A DNA stretch of 64,000 nt from Fistularia commersonii (GCA_037954325.1 JBBMNZ010000028.1:12241501-12305500), one strand, 5' to 3'. Shown: positions 1 to 11,835, counted from the stretch's first letter. Notes: generated from the sequence alone by a model not told the origin. A program made the numbers and translations.

Positions 1-557
1 ATCCCACTCAAGTCAAAAGTGTAAGTTGCTTCTTGTTATTACCATTCGCTTGTCTTTACTAGGAAGATCTATGAAGACTTCACATATATTGCTGTTAGAT
101 TATCCTCCTCAGACCGGTGCTTGCACTAAATGCAATTTCTCTTTGCTTTTTGGGCTCATTACTACTTGGTAAAAATAAAAGTAAGCATCACCTTTTGACG
201 TGACATTCATTTTGAGGAAATGGATGTCCTCATATGTCTGAATGTCCGTAGAACACAAAGTCAATCCAAAGTGTGTGGTCCACATATGTGGATACAAGGT
301 CTTGGGAGGCTATGGTGTACATTTTCTCTGTGATCATCGAAAATCTGATTTGAAAAAGTGGTGCTGTCATCTTGTTTTGTGCCATCACAGTATTTTGGAG
401 CCTCGTTTGAATCCTGGACCAATATTTTGTTTAATGTGTGTGATTGGGCAACTTGATCTTAAATCACAAAGAACTTTCTTTATTTGAATGTTTGGATCAT
501 CATTAAGTGTTTAGCACTGCATTTTATTTTAGTGTTCTGAATGTGGTATTGTTGTAG
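1..557. other. Presumed intron of the upstream gene
   Basis: AT-rich sequence with short open frames on both strands. None has convincing splice sites, protein similarity or composition bias. Nothing recognised. Confidence 0.4.
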
Positions 558-974
558 CTGAATGTTCATCTTTCAAACATTGCCTCAATGAAATATGAAA
601 ATCGCAAGCTTCAGCAGGATTTTTTGGAAGTTGTTGATCATGTTCCACAGCTATAGATTTATCTAGCTGATGTTAATGTGCCAATGAAGATTAACAATCC
701 TCAGTGTTTAATATGTATCACCTCTATGGTTCCACAGGTTTCCAGGCGCCTTGGTAGCATGTTATACATGATGAACCTGCCGCTGTCCTCCACCACCCTG
801 CAGACCACACCAGAGAAGCCTGGGGATCCATCTTCTGAGATTGGATCCCCTGTTAACTGCAATAGCGAGGAGATGTTGGCAAGTCCAAGGGACCCTGATG
901 TCCTCAAATGCACAGACCACTTGCACGAATCAGAAAACAATTCTCCCCCATCTGCCAGCAGTGAGACAGCTTGA
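558..974 (+). CDS. 3' terminal coding exons of an unidentified gene
   Basis: The better-supported part is 738-974. It opens after a good acceptor (ttccacag) and reads VSRRLGSMLYMMNLP followed by a Ser/Pro/Glu-rich, probably disordered tail ending SSETA and a TGA at 972-974. A weaker candidate exon, 558-629, follows tgttgtag and reads NIASMKYENRKLQQDFLE, which has coiled-coil character. It joins 738 in phase only if the weak donor gttgtt is used. An AATAAA at 1451-1456 gives a plausible transcript end. I do not recognise the protein, and the rest of the gene lies left of the window. A coiled-coil adaptor with a disordered C-terminus is a guess from composition only. Confidence 0.45.
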
Positions 975-1475
975 TCAGTGACAATGTGCAAAGATGAGAC
1001 AGGGCCCCATCTTAACATGCAGCATTACTCGAGGAATTGATATGTTTCTGGTTGCCATCACTTAAATGACCCTTCAGTTCATTGTAACTATTGCTAATTG
1101 GGATCAAGGGTCATGCTATTTTTCTACTAAGACATAAATGTGTAAGCATCTTATACCCTACTTTTACATATGTGGAATGGGGTTGAAATAATGTGGACTG
1201 AACGTCAAACACAAAAGGTCCAATAAGAATTATTAACTTCTTCATTTTTTATGCAGTCCTCAGTCTCAGCACTTCATTGTAGTTTTCAAGAGTTCACAAG
1301 TGGTTATGTTGAGCTGCTAAGTGATATCTAGTAGATCTACAGTAGAACATTTGGAAACGTTTCCTTTAATGTTAAAATATTTATTTGTTGTGCTTTGGAT
1401 TTTTATGTTTGATACCTTTTCTAATCCAAGTGTATGTCACATTGATTTTGAATAAATGCTTTTTTACATAGAATA
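975..1475 (+). other. Presumed 3'UTR of the upstream gene
   Basis: Non-coding AT-rich sequence follows the stop at 972-974. The first strong poly(A) signal is AATAAA at 1451-1456, so cleavage is expected near 1470-1480. That is less than 200 bp before the sec62 start codon. Confidence 0.5.
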
Positions 1476-1559
1476 TTGCTGCATCTTTCTGTGACAAAGT
1501 CAATTATCAAAAAAACATGAAATAAATAATTAGAATTTGCAAAGCCTGCTGTTGTATCC

Positions 1560-1665
1560 AGTTTCCTCTTTTGAATGACTTCTTTCCCTGCAAGCGTTAA
1601 TCGCTTAGTCTCGCGATACTTCACGGTTTGTCACGTCGGAGAAGCTGAGTTGGAGGATCATGGCG
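1560..1665 (+). promoter_or_regulatory. sec62 core promoter region, TATA-less
   Basis: There is no TATA box. A TCTCGCGA element, a known motif of TATA-less housekeeping promoters, lies at about 1608-1615, and a TCACGTC site lies near 1630. The start codon sits in ATGGCGG, the core of a YY1-type motif that often overlaps the start of housekeeping genes. The transcription start is inferred, not seen, to lie around 1600-1640. Confidence 0.55.
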
Positions 1666-4600
1666 GAACGCAGGAGGCACAAGAAACGGATTCAGGTAAC
1701 ATGATTTTGAGTAGCAAAACTTCTGCCGGTGCAAGTTGAAAGAGCATAACTTAATACGCTATGCGGCATGATTGTTGCAAGTTGTTTGTTGATGGTAGCA
1801 TCCTTTTGGTGAGCCGTTGAAGGCAACAGATGGAGCCAAATGATGGCTAACGGAGCTAGCGTTAGCAAGATTACGTCAAGAAATTATATTCAAATTGGAT
1901 GCATCATTTGTAGGCTAACTATATTATTATCTATCTGTGACACGTACACTGGCGTACGTGTGTCATATATGTTTTAGTTTGATGGCTCACCAGTCACCTC
2001 TCTTTCTCCTGATCGGATTCACCGCAAACGTTTGCTGGCTAAGCTGCGTCAGCTCCCACCAGAAGTGTTTGCCAATTTTTACCAATGAGTTGACACAGTG
2101 GATCATAACGCACCTTACTACGCTGGTATCGTTTGGGGTGTTCAGCTACATCGATACTTTCTAGACCAAGATTTCGGTTATAAGGGTAAGCAACAGGTCC
2201 ACGTCTATTCTCAGGAGCATCTCGCTTGGACGATAAAATCTGACTAACTGGTTGAACGATCACAAGTTCATCACAAAATTACTGTTCCTTGTGGACAGTG
2301 TTGCGCTCAGTGCGCACTGTCAACAGTTCAACAAGCCTTATTAATGTGACTTGGATTTATATTTTGACGATTGTTTGTTTTGCGGGTGTGTTGCTGATTT
2401 AGATTTACAAGATTTGTAGTTGAACTTAGCACATGGCAAAGGGCTGCAGGGCTGAACTGTCTTTAACTCTGTAAGATGCTGTTAAAAGGTCATCAGAAAC
2501 TCTTATCAGAATTATTTGTATAACAGTTATTTGTTAATTTAGAGGGAAGTAGAGGGAAGCCTGAAACAAAATTAGGTCATGTAAATCAACCTGACAAGAG
2601 TATAATACAACAAAATGCAAAAAAAAAAAAACTGGCAACAAGGTCTTTAGCCTGTTTGAGTCAGGTTACATAATAACACGTACTGTTATCTCATTTATGA
2701 GCAGTCTGAGACCAGAGAGTCCTCAACATAGTCATTGTACAATAGTTTTCTATTCTATTAACCTGTCCTGGTTATTCCCACTGTTGATTCGTTCTGTTTA
2801 ATCACTGAAAAAAAGACATTAGTATTCATTGTTGCATGACATGTAGCCCGGAGACATAGTCTCTCCAGCGTGATAAATTAATATTCATTAAATATATAAG
2901 CATGCATTTACCCAAATTTAATTTTCCAAGATAATCATGTATATGTATACAATGATATTCAATATTGCCTATGTTATTGTATCTACATACAGTGACATGA
3001 ATGTCACTCAGCTTACACTTTTGCTAACAGTGTTCAATCTCCAGCTAATATTGTTACTACTAAAATACACACACATAGGTGATGTGTCATAACCCTTGTT
3101 GTATTTAGTAAAGTACTTCCATCAGGATCATAACTACACCACTGACCCCAGGAGCCATGTGATCACTGTTTTGTTTTGTTTTTTAGCGCTATTTTTTGAA
3201 AAATTGTTTTCCTCTATGTAAATGGTAGATGGAGAGGGTTGATTCGCTGTAGTGACCCCTGAAGGGAGAAGCCAAAAGGAGAAATTTTCCTCTATTTAAA
3301 TCAACGTAGTTCCCAACCATAAAATCAAATGATCTCTAAATAAAACCTTTCCAAATGGATAATTACCACAACACATTTACATGGATAATGAAAAATCCTC
3401 AATTTAATCAGTCAGTATACATTCAGAGAAGCTTATATTATCCGTGCGATTACAACTACTCGGTTTAAAATTTTGTGACACCTCCCCATGAGAAAGTATC
3501 CTAATTTACCTGTGTTTCACCCATCAAACATCACAAGTATCCATCCATCCATCCACTATGTATCTATTTTCTCACACTAACTGGAACTTCTTTTAAGGGG
3601 TCTTAAGTTACTGAGTTGTGCGACTGATACCTGCCTTTTTTAAACAAAGGCTTGTTTGAGGGCTTCTTCCTCTTCACATTACTCTTCAGTGCCAGCTAGA
3701 CTGGATAAAAAGAACTGAATCTCATTGTGCCGATGGTCTCTGCTCCCCATGCATAGGCATGTGGTTCAGTGCTGCTGGCAGGACAGCAGACAGTGCAGAT
3801 GTTGTAGAAAAGAATTGAAGGAATGTTTAGCCGCTCTGGTGTGGCAACAGAAATAAATTTTGGCTTGCAACATTTAATGGAGAAACCTGGATTGGAGTGC
3901 TTTATTTTTTTCTACCATGTGAGAGATAGGAATCAAAAATGTTGGTATTGAGAACCAGCTGCCAATATTATGAAATGCAGAAATGCATTCAAACTTATGG
4001 ATTCCTTTTATTGATGTTTATATCATTGCTTTATTGCAAGAAATGAATCTTATGCACATGGTGATATAGGTGAAGAAATGATCCAGAGCATAAAATAAAG
4101 TGTGTGTGCATGTGTGTGTATGTGTGTGTGCGCACACGCATGTGTGTGTGTGTGTGTGCGCACACGCATGTGTGTGTGTGTGTGTGTGTGCGCACGCATT
4201 TGTGTGTGTGTGCGTGCGTGCGTGCGTGCGTGCGTGTGTGTGTGCCCGCACGGACGCACTGTGTCCTGCACTGCAGGAGGTTAGTGAGCCCACCAAGGAG
4301 GAGAAAGGAGTGGCCAAGTACCTACGATTCAACTGTCCCACCAAGTCCACCAACATGATGGGCCACCGAGTTGACTATTTCATTGGTAAGTGTGTCTGCC
4401 AACACCAATATGTCCAAAAGTTGGATTGATAATCAATATATTTGTGTCAGATGTGATTCCTGTCAAAGGCAAATTTTTTGCTGAGAAATGATTAGTTCCA
4501 CCGGCAAATTAAACTAGTGAAAACCTTCATGCTGAAGGAATTTCTTTGGTGCTCAAGAGTTGTTACTCTCTTGCTAAAATAGAGGGTTTTCTTACAATCT

Positions 4601-7600
4601 CTTGTCTTGACATAAGCTTCTTATACAGTTTTGATATTTATTATAACCTGGTACAATGAAAATTACAATGAATTGCTGTGTACTTCCCAAGTGTAGGGGA
4701 ATTTTTTTTTAATTGAGTTAATATCAACTCCCAGCCAGCTTGAGTTTCTCTGAATTATACTGTGGTGTGGTGACTAAAAAGGGGTGTACATTTTTCTTGT
4801 TGAAACGTGTTCTGACTCCTTAAAAGACAATTTTATCTACATTAAACTTACAGCAAAGTATTTTACTGAACCAATAAGTCTTTTTTGTGTTTAAATGTGT
4901 TCTTTTGTCTGCATCAGCCTCCAAGGCAGTCGACTGTCTGCTGGACTCCAAGTGGGCCAAGGCTAAGAAAGGAGAGGAGGCGCTCTTTACCTCCAGGGAG
5001 TCTGTGGTGGACTACTGTAACAGGTTAGCTACCTACTTACCTCCTGTTGTGTAGAACATACTTAATTTTGCAGTATAGTTCTTTGCATGTAAGTCACTTC
5101 TGACCTACATGCACCTACACCCCCCCCCACGCACCCAAAAAACCCAGACTAGCCTAGTAGGCCATACATTATTTAATTTTCAACTGTATATTTTATAGAA
5201 AAACATAAATTTGACAAGCTTCTATGCATGTTTATCATGCAATTGCTAGGTAATGTTGACATTGCCATTGGTATCATTTGACAAGATAGGTTTATTAATT
5301 GTAGTGCTATGACCATCTTACTCACTGTGTCTTGCACATGTTTAAAATGAGAACATGACTAAATGAACATGTGGTTAACTTGAATAGCTTAGTATTGAAT
5401 GTACGATAATAATGTACTTTTATACATGACATGAGGCCTAGTCTAATGCAAAGCACAAGTTTAATATACATTGTAGGGGTCCCCTGCCTTAAAACATGAT
5501 GGAGTTTTTTTTTTAACTTGTATCAAAGATACATAATATTTCAATGACAAAGCAGTGAGCCAGGATACCTGCTCATGATTTCACAACAAGAAAAATGTTG
5601 ATCAAAAGCGATATTTGTTTAGAACTATATTGCCAGTTGAAAAAGGAGCAAGAAACTGAGTCCTCATTTTATTCTTTATCAATATCTTACTTCTAAAAGC
5701 GCTCAGGTTTTTATTTTTGTTTTTGTTGTTATTTGGAATCTGATGGAGATTCAGTAAACAATAATGTGTTCATAACCGTTTGCAATTTTCTCTTTTACAG
5801 ACTCCTCAAGAAGCAGTTCTTCCACCGGGCTCTCAAAGTGATGAAGAAAAAACCAGAAAAAGACACCAGGAAGGAGAAAGAGAAAGAAAAATCCAAGGGT
5901 GACAGCAGCAAAGAAGAGGAGAAAAAGGGGAAGAAGGAGAAAGAGAAAAAGAAAGAGTCTGAGACTGGTGACAGTAAGAAAGAAAAGAGTGTACGTAATC
6001 CTGTGTATGAACCTGCCCCCTCTATTTGGTGCAATATGTCCTCTAATAACACCTTTAAGAACAGCATAGCCTCACCATGAAAAGTGGCTCTCAAGTTCAA
6101 TCTTGTTCAGCAACAAGATAGCAAAAATAGGTTTAGATCAGCAACAAAGGAGGTATTCAAAATGTCAAATACAGTGGATGATCAAAGCAAGCTGGTTTGT
6201 GTGAAAGTCTTAATTCTAAATCTCTGACATTATGTCTACCCTACTGGTGGGATTGCCCTGGCAGTGCCGAAGTTCATTTCAACTGTGCTGCAAAGGTTAA
6301 AGGGCAGCCCTGTACAAATCTTTTAAAGTTTGTTTTGAGTCAGTGAGAGAAAAAAAAGTTTCACTGATTGACAAATTTTATGTTTATCATAGCTCCAGTA
6401 CATTGAGAGTGCAATTTGAAAAATAACAATATTTCCGAAGTTTATGCCAATGATTATTGAACCAGGAACCCCTTCATTGTGTATGCAAACTTGAGTAGGG
6501 CACTATAAATCGAGTCACATGATATTTTGTTTGATTTTCTTGGAAAAATGCGCATGATTACTTGAAAAAAGTTGGAAATTGTCAAGAGTAAGCAATAGCC
6601 TGAAAATAAAGCAGGAATAACCAAATAATAACCCAGTATGCATTTTCAACATAGGAACAAAAATGTATTGAAAAAGTATTTTTACATATTTCATTTAATG
6701 TTAAAATTGTTTCCTTATGATTTTGTAAAATATAATACATTTTGTATTGAAAACCTCAGGTAGGGGATTATGGGATCATAGTTTTGTTGTAGTTCAATGC
6801 TTGTGAGCAAGCACAAACATGCACGGTTTCTAAATAATGTTATTGAAGTTTATAATATCAACAGAATGTCATCAGATGGGCCAAGGGTAGTCATTGTACC
6901 ACTTATGATTATATATTTGATTAATGCCTCTTCTTTTCATATTTAATGCCAATTACCAGAAATTGAAAATCTTTCACATATTATATATCTTTTACACATT
7001 CACATATTATAAGTTAAATTAAACTTAAGTTATAGAAATCTAAAAGGCCTCATCATTTTTTCTTTTTATATCAGAAAAATTGCATCTACAAGTTTAATTT
7101 ATTTGACTGTTTTTACAGGATGAAAGCCCAGGAAGTCCAAAGAAAAAGAAAGAGGTGAAGAAGAAATTTAAACTGGAGCCCACAGAGGATCAGCTGTTCC
7201 TAGATGGAAATGAGGTGCGCTGGGATGTAGGACAAGCTGTAGAAGGGCCATGTTTAAATTTGAAATGGGATTAATCCTAGCCGCCCTCTCTTCTTTAGGT
7301 CTATGTGTGGATTTATGATCCTGTCCATTTCAAGACATTTGCCATGGGTCTGATCCTGGGTGAGATATAATTGATTGTTACCACTGTAAAGATTTCATCA
7401 GCCTGCTCTTTTGCTGATTCCGATCATTTTGCATCTCTGGGAACATTGGTTTGTTTGTATGTGCTCTACATTACAGTGATCGCAGTGATTGCAGCCACAC
7501 TGTTCCCACTGTGGCCCGCAGAGATGCGTGTCGGTGTCTACTACCTAAGTGTTGCAGCTGGATGCTTCGTGGCCAGTATACTGCTTCTTGCTGTTGGTAA

Positions 7601-10600
7601 GTTATTCACCAGTGGAAATAAATGTAAAAGTCTAGCATGATCATCCAACTATTTAATTGCTATGTAGTCTTTAATACTTCGGAAATCAGAATCAGCTTTC
7701 TTTGCCAAGCACAGTGGGGCAAAAAAGTATATAGTCAGCCAATTTTCATCAAAGGTACAATTCAACTATGAGAGACAGAATGTGAAAAAAAATCCAGAAA
7801 ATCACAATGTCTGATTTTTAAAGAATTTATTTGCAAATTATGGTGGAAAATAAGTATTTGCACACCTACAAACAACCAAGATTTCTGTCTCTCACAGACC
7901 TGTAACTTTTGCAAGAGGCATCTTAGTCGTCCTCATGTTACCTGTGCAAATGGCACCTGTTTGAACTGCTTGTCAGAATAAAAGATACCTGTCCACAACC
8001 TCAATCTGTCACACTCCAAACTCCACTAAGGCCAAGACCAAAGACCTGTCAAAGTACACCAGAAACAAAATTGTAGACCTGCATCAGGCTGGGAAGACTG
8101 AATTTGCAATAGGTAAGCAACTTGGTGTGAAGAAATCGACTGTGGGAGCAATTATCAGAAAATGGAAGACATGCAAGACGACTGATAATCTCCCTTGATC
8201 TGGGGCTTCACGCAAGATCCCATCCTGTGGGGTCAAAATTATCACAAGAACGATGAGCTAAAATCCCAAAACCACACGGGGGGACGTAGTGAATGACCTG
8301 CAGAGAGCTGGGACTAAAGTAACAAAGGCTACCATCAGTAACACACTTCGCTGCCAGGGACTCAAATCCTGCAGTGCCAAACGTGTCCCGCTACTTAAGA
8401 CAGTACACGTCCAGGCCCGTCTGACGTTTGCTACAGAACATTTGGATGATCCAGAAGAGAATCGGGACAACGTCCTATAGTCAGATGATGTGTTTGGAGG
8501 AGAAAGAATGCTGAGTTGCATCCAAATAACAACATACCTACAGTGAAGCATGTGGTGAAAACATCATGCTTTGGGGCTGTTGTTGTGCAAAGGGACTAGG
8601 AAGGCTGACCCGTGTAAAGAAAAGAACAAATAGAGCTATGTATCGTGAGATTTTGAGAGAAAACCTCTTTCCATCAGCAAGGACATTAATGATGAAACAT
8701 GGCTAGGTCTTTCAGCATGACAATGATCCGAAACACACCACCTGGGCAACAAAGGAGTGGCTTCATAAGAAGCATGTCAACGTGCTCGAGTGGCCTAGCC
8801 AGTCTCCAGATCTCAACCCCATTGACAATCTTTGGAGGGAGTTGAAAATCCATGTTGCCAAGTGACAGCCCCAAAACATCACTGCTCTAGTGAAGATCTG
8901 CATGGAGGAATGGGCCAAAATACCAGCAACAATGTCTGAAAACCTCGTGAAGACTTAAAACATTTGACCTCTGGCATTGCCAACAAAGGGTATATAACAA
9001 AGTATTGAGATGAACTTTTGCTCTTGACCACATACTTATTTTCGACCATCATTTACAAATATGTTCTTTAAAAATCAGACAATGAGATTTTACAGATTTT
9101 TTTGTTGTTCGCATTCTGTCTCTCATAGTTGAAGTGTACCTATGATGAAAATTATAGCCCTCTCTCATCTTTTTAAGCGGGAGAACTTGCACAATTGGTG
9201 GCTGAATAAATACTTTTTTGACCTACTCACACATAAAAGGAATCTGTCTGCTGTTTACAGCTACACCTTGACAAAAAAAAATGGTTATCATGTCTTTAAA
9301 GCGTAATGATCTAGAGCAGAGATTCACAAATTGCACTATCATTTGCAGGTGGCATGTCACTGCCACAGGAAACATCACAGGTCATGCACAGATCAGTGTG
9401 CACCAGTATATTTCATCTGAACCAGGCAGTGGGCTTCAAACCTAGGATATTACTTTTGAAAATAAAATGTTCCTTAATACCGACCAAAGACTAAGCAGAG
9501 ACAGCAGCAAATGAGAGCAGAGAACAGCCTTCATAGAGGCCCTTTTTTTTTGGCATGGGGAGAGCCCCGTAAAGTGGTCCAAAAGCAGTCAGACCTGCCT
9601 TCCTCCAAGTGTCGCTAGTTCGTATGGATTCACATGCGTTGTTTTCAGAGAAGTACATGTATAGTGCTGTATAGTGTGCAACGAGGTTCTGGCACATGAG
9701 AGTTCAAAGCCCATAAAATGATCAGACACTTGAAAACGAAGCATCCATCTGTCGCCAAAAGACCAGCAGATTTTTTCCGATGAAAGGAGAGAAAAATGCA
9801 AGGCCAAAACAAAGTCAAGCAAACAAAGCAAACAGCAATCCCTACCAAAGCGCTGACCCTACCTGACCCAGACTGGTTAACAAGGCTAGCACTTGCATAG
9901 TTTTGCATATTTGATAGGACTTGGTATGTCACTGCAAGGTAAAAACACAAGCATCATGTCACTGAATGATAAAATCTGCGTGGTCAAAGGAAAGTAGATC
10001 ACTCGACTGCGCAAGTTGAGATGGGCAGGATTGATATGATCTGAGAAGAAGTCCCATCACTACCTGCCTTTAAGCCGTCCTGGAACAAGTTTTTCCCTAA
10101 GAAAGCAACACCGGAAAAATATAACAAGATGAAGATCAACATTCACTGTAACGGCCAGGAGTCATCCAATTCAAAGATGCCTGCTGAGTATCCTCATTTT
10201 ATCCAAGGCCACGATGGACGTGCTGATGCTGTTTTGCTCTACATACCTGTGCAAAAACACTTAAATATAAAGAACAAGTACAGCTCATGCCTAAATGTGG
10301 AGGGGGATCTCCAAGTGGCTGGCTCCAAAATTAAAATCAGAATTTACTGGCTTTGCGGCTCGTATATTGCCCACCCATCTCATTAGGTGAGATAAATGCT
10401 AAAACATAATGATATCCACACATTTTTTCTGCAACACTGTTCACATGTTGACACAGTGCTACAGCTTATTGCTATTACTTTGACTGATTGTTCTGCTTAC
10501 ATGTACAATCATATCATGCTTGTCAGGCTGTTCTGTTCTTTTGCGCTGTTGTTTGTTTACGCTTGTTAGTGCGTAAGTCCTGTGCGCAGGTTTTCTCATG

Positions 10601-11835
10601 CTTCAGGCACCTCAGGTGATAGTGGGGGTTGCCAGTCTCTGTCACAGTTACTTTGGGGAGCCTCTGGTCTAGAGACTTTTGGGTTTTTGCAGGTCATTTG
10701 CCCCTCACCATCACCCATTATGAGGTAGTTTAGTATATAAAGAATATATTCTGATATTCAGTATATTCAGTCCCATCATTTTTTACAAAGCCAAATCAAA
10801 AGAAACCTTAATCAAATTAGGAATTAATGAGCCCAACCCAAAGTCTTGAAGTATGCATTCAGTTAACGGTCATCACTTCTCCCCAGAGAGTAAATTTGTT
10901 ATTCACTGTTGTGTTGTGAATCACAGAAGTGTATGAATTGAGCGTGTATTTAAATCGTTGATTATTTAATAAATTTGTTAATTAAAAAAAACAGGCTGTA
11001 GATTTTTCAAAAATGACCTTTTGATGGCAGATCAATAATGATAACATATCCCCCAAAATTTAATAGAGGAAAAAGTAAGTATTGGATTCTGATTGAAGAT
11101 ATGGATATGGTAGCAGTTACAAGGAGAAAGTAAATCTATTATGAATTTGTTTCTGCAGCTTCGAATTGGCTAAAAACGAGTTTGAGTCCAGGTTTAAGAT
11201 GACTGTCGATTAATCAGATCTGCATATTTAGTAAATCTATAATAAATGAGCAGGTTCTGGTAATAACTTGAAACTAATCTCAGTGGTTTTCGTCACTTCT
11301 TTCAGCTCGGTGCATCCTCTTCCTCATCATCTGGCTGGTGACGATGGGACGACACCACTTCTGGTTTCTACCAAATCTGACTGCAGATGTGGGTTTCATT
11401 GATTCCTTCCGGCCACTCTACACTCATGAATACAAGGGGCCGCGGGGCAGCAACAAGAAGGGGTCTGACAAAGCAGATGAGAAGGACAACGCTGCCTCCA
11501 CCAAGGCTCAAAAATCAGACAGCGATGAAAAGTCAGACAGCGAGAAGAAGGACGGTGACGAGGAGGAGGATGAAGAGGAGGAGGAGAGCAAAGAAGGGGG
11601 GTCAAAGGAGAGTAAAGACGCAGATGGGGAGGTAACAGGGCCCGACCGACACTCAGACACAGACAGTGATCGCCGGGAGGACGAGGGCTCGCAGCACAGC
11701 AATGGAAACGACTTTGAGATGATCACCAGGGAAGAGCTTGAGCAACATACAGAAGAGGAAGAGGAAGAGGATGATGAAGACACAGAAGAGAGTAGAGAAG
11801 GGACTGAGACTAAAAGCCAGACTTCCGAAACATAA
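1660..11835 (+). CDS. sec62: Sec62, ER translocation protein and ER-phagy receptor (complete)
   Basis: Exons: 1660-1695, 4277-4385, 4918-5023, 5801-5990, 7119-7214, 7299-7359, 7477-7596, 11306-11835. They total 1248 nt, or 415 residues against 399 in human, and phase closes at every junction. The start MAERRRHKKRIQ matches vertebrate Sec62. Order: a basic cytosolic N-terminal domain (YLRFNCPTKSTNMMGHRVDY), a very Lys/Glu-rich linker (exon 4), a conserved stretch VYVWIYDPVHFKTFAMG, two membrane segments (IAVIAATLFPLWPAE; then VGVYYLSVAAGCFVASILLL running into the ARCILFLIIWLV segment of exon 8), and an acidic cytosolic tail. Sec62 works with Sec61 and Sec63 in post-translational import into the ER. 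The tail keeps NDFEMI, which corresponds to the LC3-interacting region known from ER-phagy work on human SEC62. The linker and tail differ most from human, as expected for low-complexity regions. Confidence 0.97.
1990..2190 (+). pseudogene. Protein-like patch with one in-frame stop
   Basis: Read from about 1985 in the frame CCT GAT CGG ATT CAC, the sequence gives RIHRKRLLAKLRQLPPEVF, then NFYQ, one TGA, and then APYYAGIVWGVQLHRYFLDQ followed by DFGYKG. It ends at a donor-like G|GTAAGC. Protein-like composition on both sides of one stop suggests a decayed gene or element fragment. An overlapping frame is also open (MAHQSPLFLLIGFTAN and onward). I do not recognise either translation. Confidence 0.3.
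4101..4250. repeat. GT/GC dinucleotide and GCGT microsatellite
   Basis: Alternating purine-pyrimidine tract: GT runs broken by CGCACACGCATG units, then repeated GCGT. It ends about 25 bp before the sec62 exon 2 acceptor at 4276/4277. It produces long spurious Cys-Val and His-Thr frames on both strands. Such alternation can adopt Z-DNA. Confidence 0.95.
4386..7118 (+). other. sec62 introns 2, 3 and 4
   Basis: Introns 4386-4917, 5024-5800 and 5991-7118 are AT-rich with normal GT-AG ends. I see no mobile element or further coding sequence in them. The open frame that runs across 5733-6080 is exon 4 plus intron read-through at both ends. Confidence 0.75.
7712..9229 (+). mobile_element. Tc1/mariner DNA transposon, dead copy
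   Basis: Near-full-length Tc1-type element in sec62 intron 7. The left terminal repeat is CAGTGGGGCAAAAAAGTAT. The right end GAATAAATACTTTTTTGACC is a degenerate inverted copy. The transposase remnant runs from about 8028 to 8990 on the plus strand. Its start codon is mutated (AAGGCCAAGACCAAAGA in place of an ATG start), and it carries several stops and a short deletion near 8482-8495 (GTCAGATGATGTGTTTGGAGG), just after an expected catalytic-acid region. Recognisable pieces include VNDLQRAGTKVTKATISNTL and the QSPDLNPIDNLWREL motif. Not functional. Confidence 0.93.
9316..10386 (+). mobile_element. hAT-superfamily transposon remnant, internally deleted
   Basis: A hAT-like terminal motif (CAGAGATTCACAAATTG) at about 9316 is followed by a plus-strand BED-finger-like piece near 9710-9800 (MIRHLKTKHPSVAKRPADFF). 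The open frame at 10129-10386 ends in NIKNKYSSCLNVEGDLQVA and AHPSH, which resembles the C-terminal dimerisation end of ZBED/SCAND3-like hAT transposases. Several hundred residues of the central catalytic part are missing and stops interrupt the frame. The right end is not located. Confidence 0.7.
10387..11305 (+). other. Remainder of sec62 intron 7
   Basis: AT-rich sequence between the hAT remnant and exon 8. No gene, RNA or clear repeat boundary seen; the missing end of the hAT element may lie here. Confidence 0.55.

Larger units (their letters stand above)
1696..4276 (+). other. sec62 intron 1
   Basis: Mostly AT-rich, unremarkable sequence. It holds an unexplained protein-like patch (about 2000-2190), a short RTE-LINE 3' end remnant near 3225-3290 (GATTCGCTGTAGTGACCCCT), and a long GT/GC repeat against exon 2 (4101-4250). 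Confidence 0.8.

Noticed and set aside
1845..1866. Short palindrome GCTAACG...CGTTAGC in sec62 intron 1
   Set aside because: Seven-base arms only; such GCTAGC-type palindromes are common in fish DNA and nothing else supports a function.
7371..7640. 89-codon frame starting at 7371 as a separate small membrane protein
   Set aside because: It is sec62 exon 7 with intron sequence on both sides; the membrane segments are those of Sec62.
11387..11635. Alternative 82-codon frame inside sec62 exon 8
   Set aside because: Arg-rich shift frame of a GA-rich acidic exon; no conserved match and no start context that would displace the main frame.
11508..11783. Poly-serine frame on the strand opposite sec62 exon 8
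   Set aside because: It is the antisense of the Glu/Asp-rich Sec62 tail; no splice sites or independent support.
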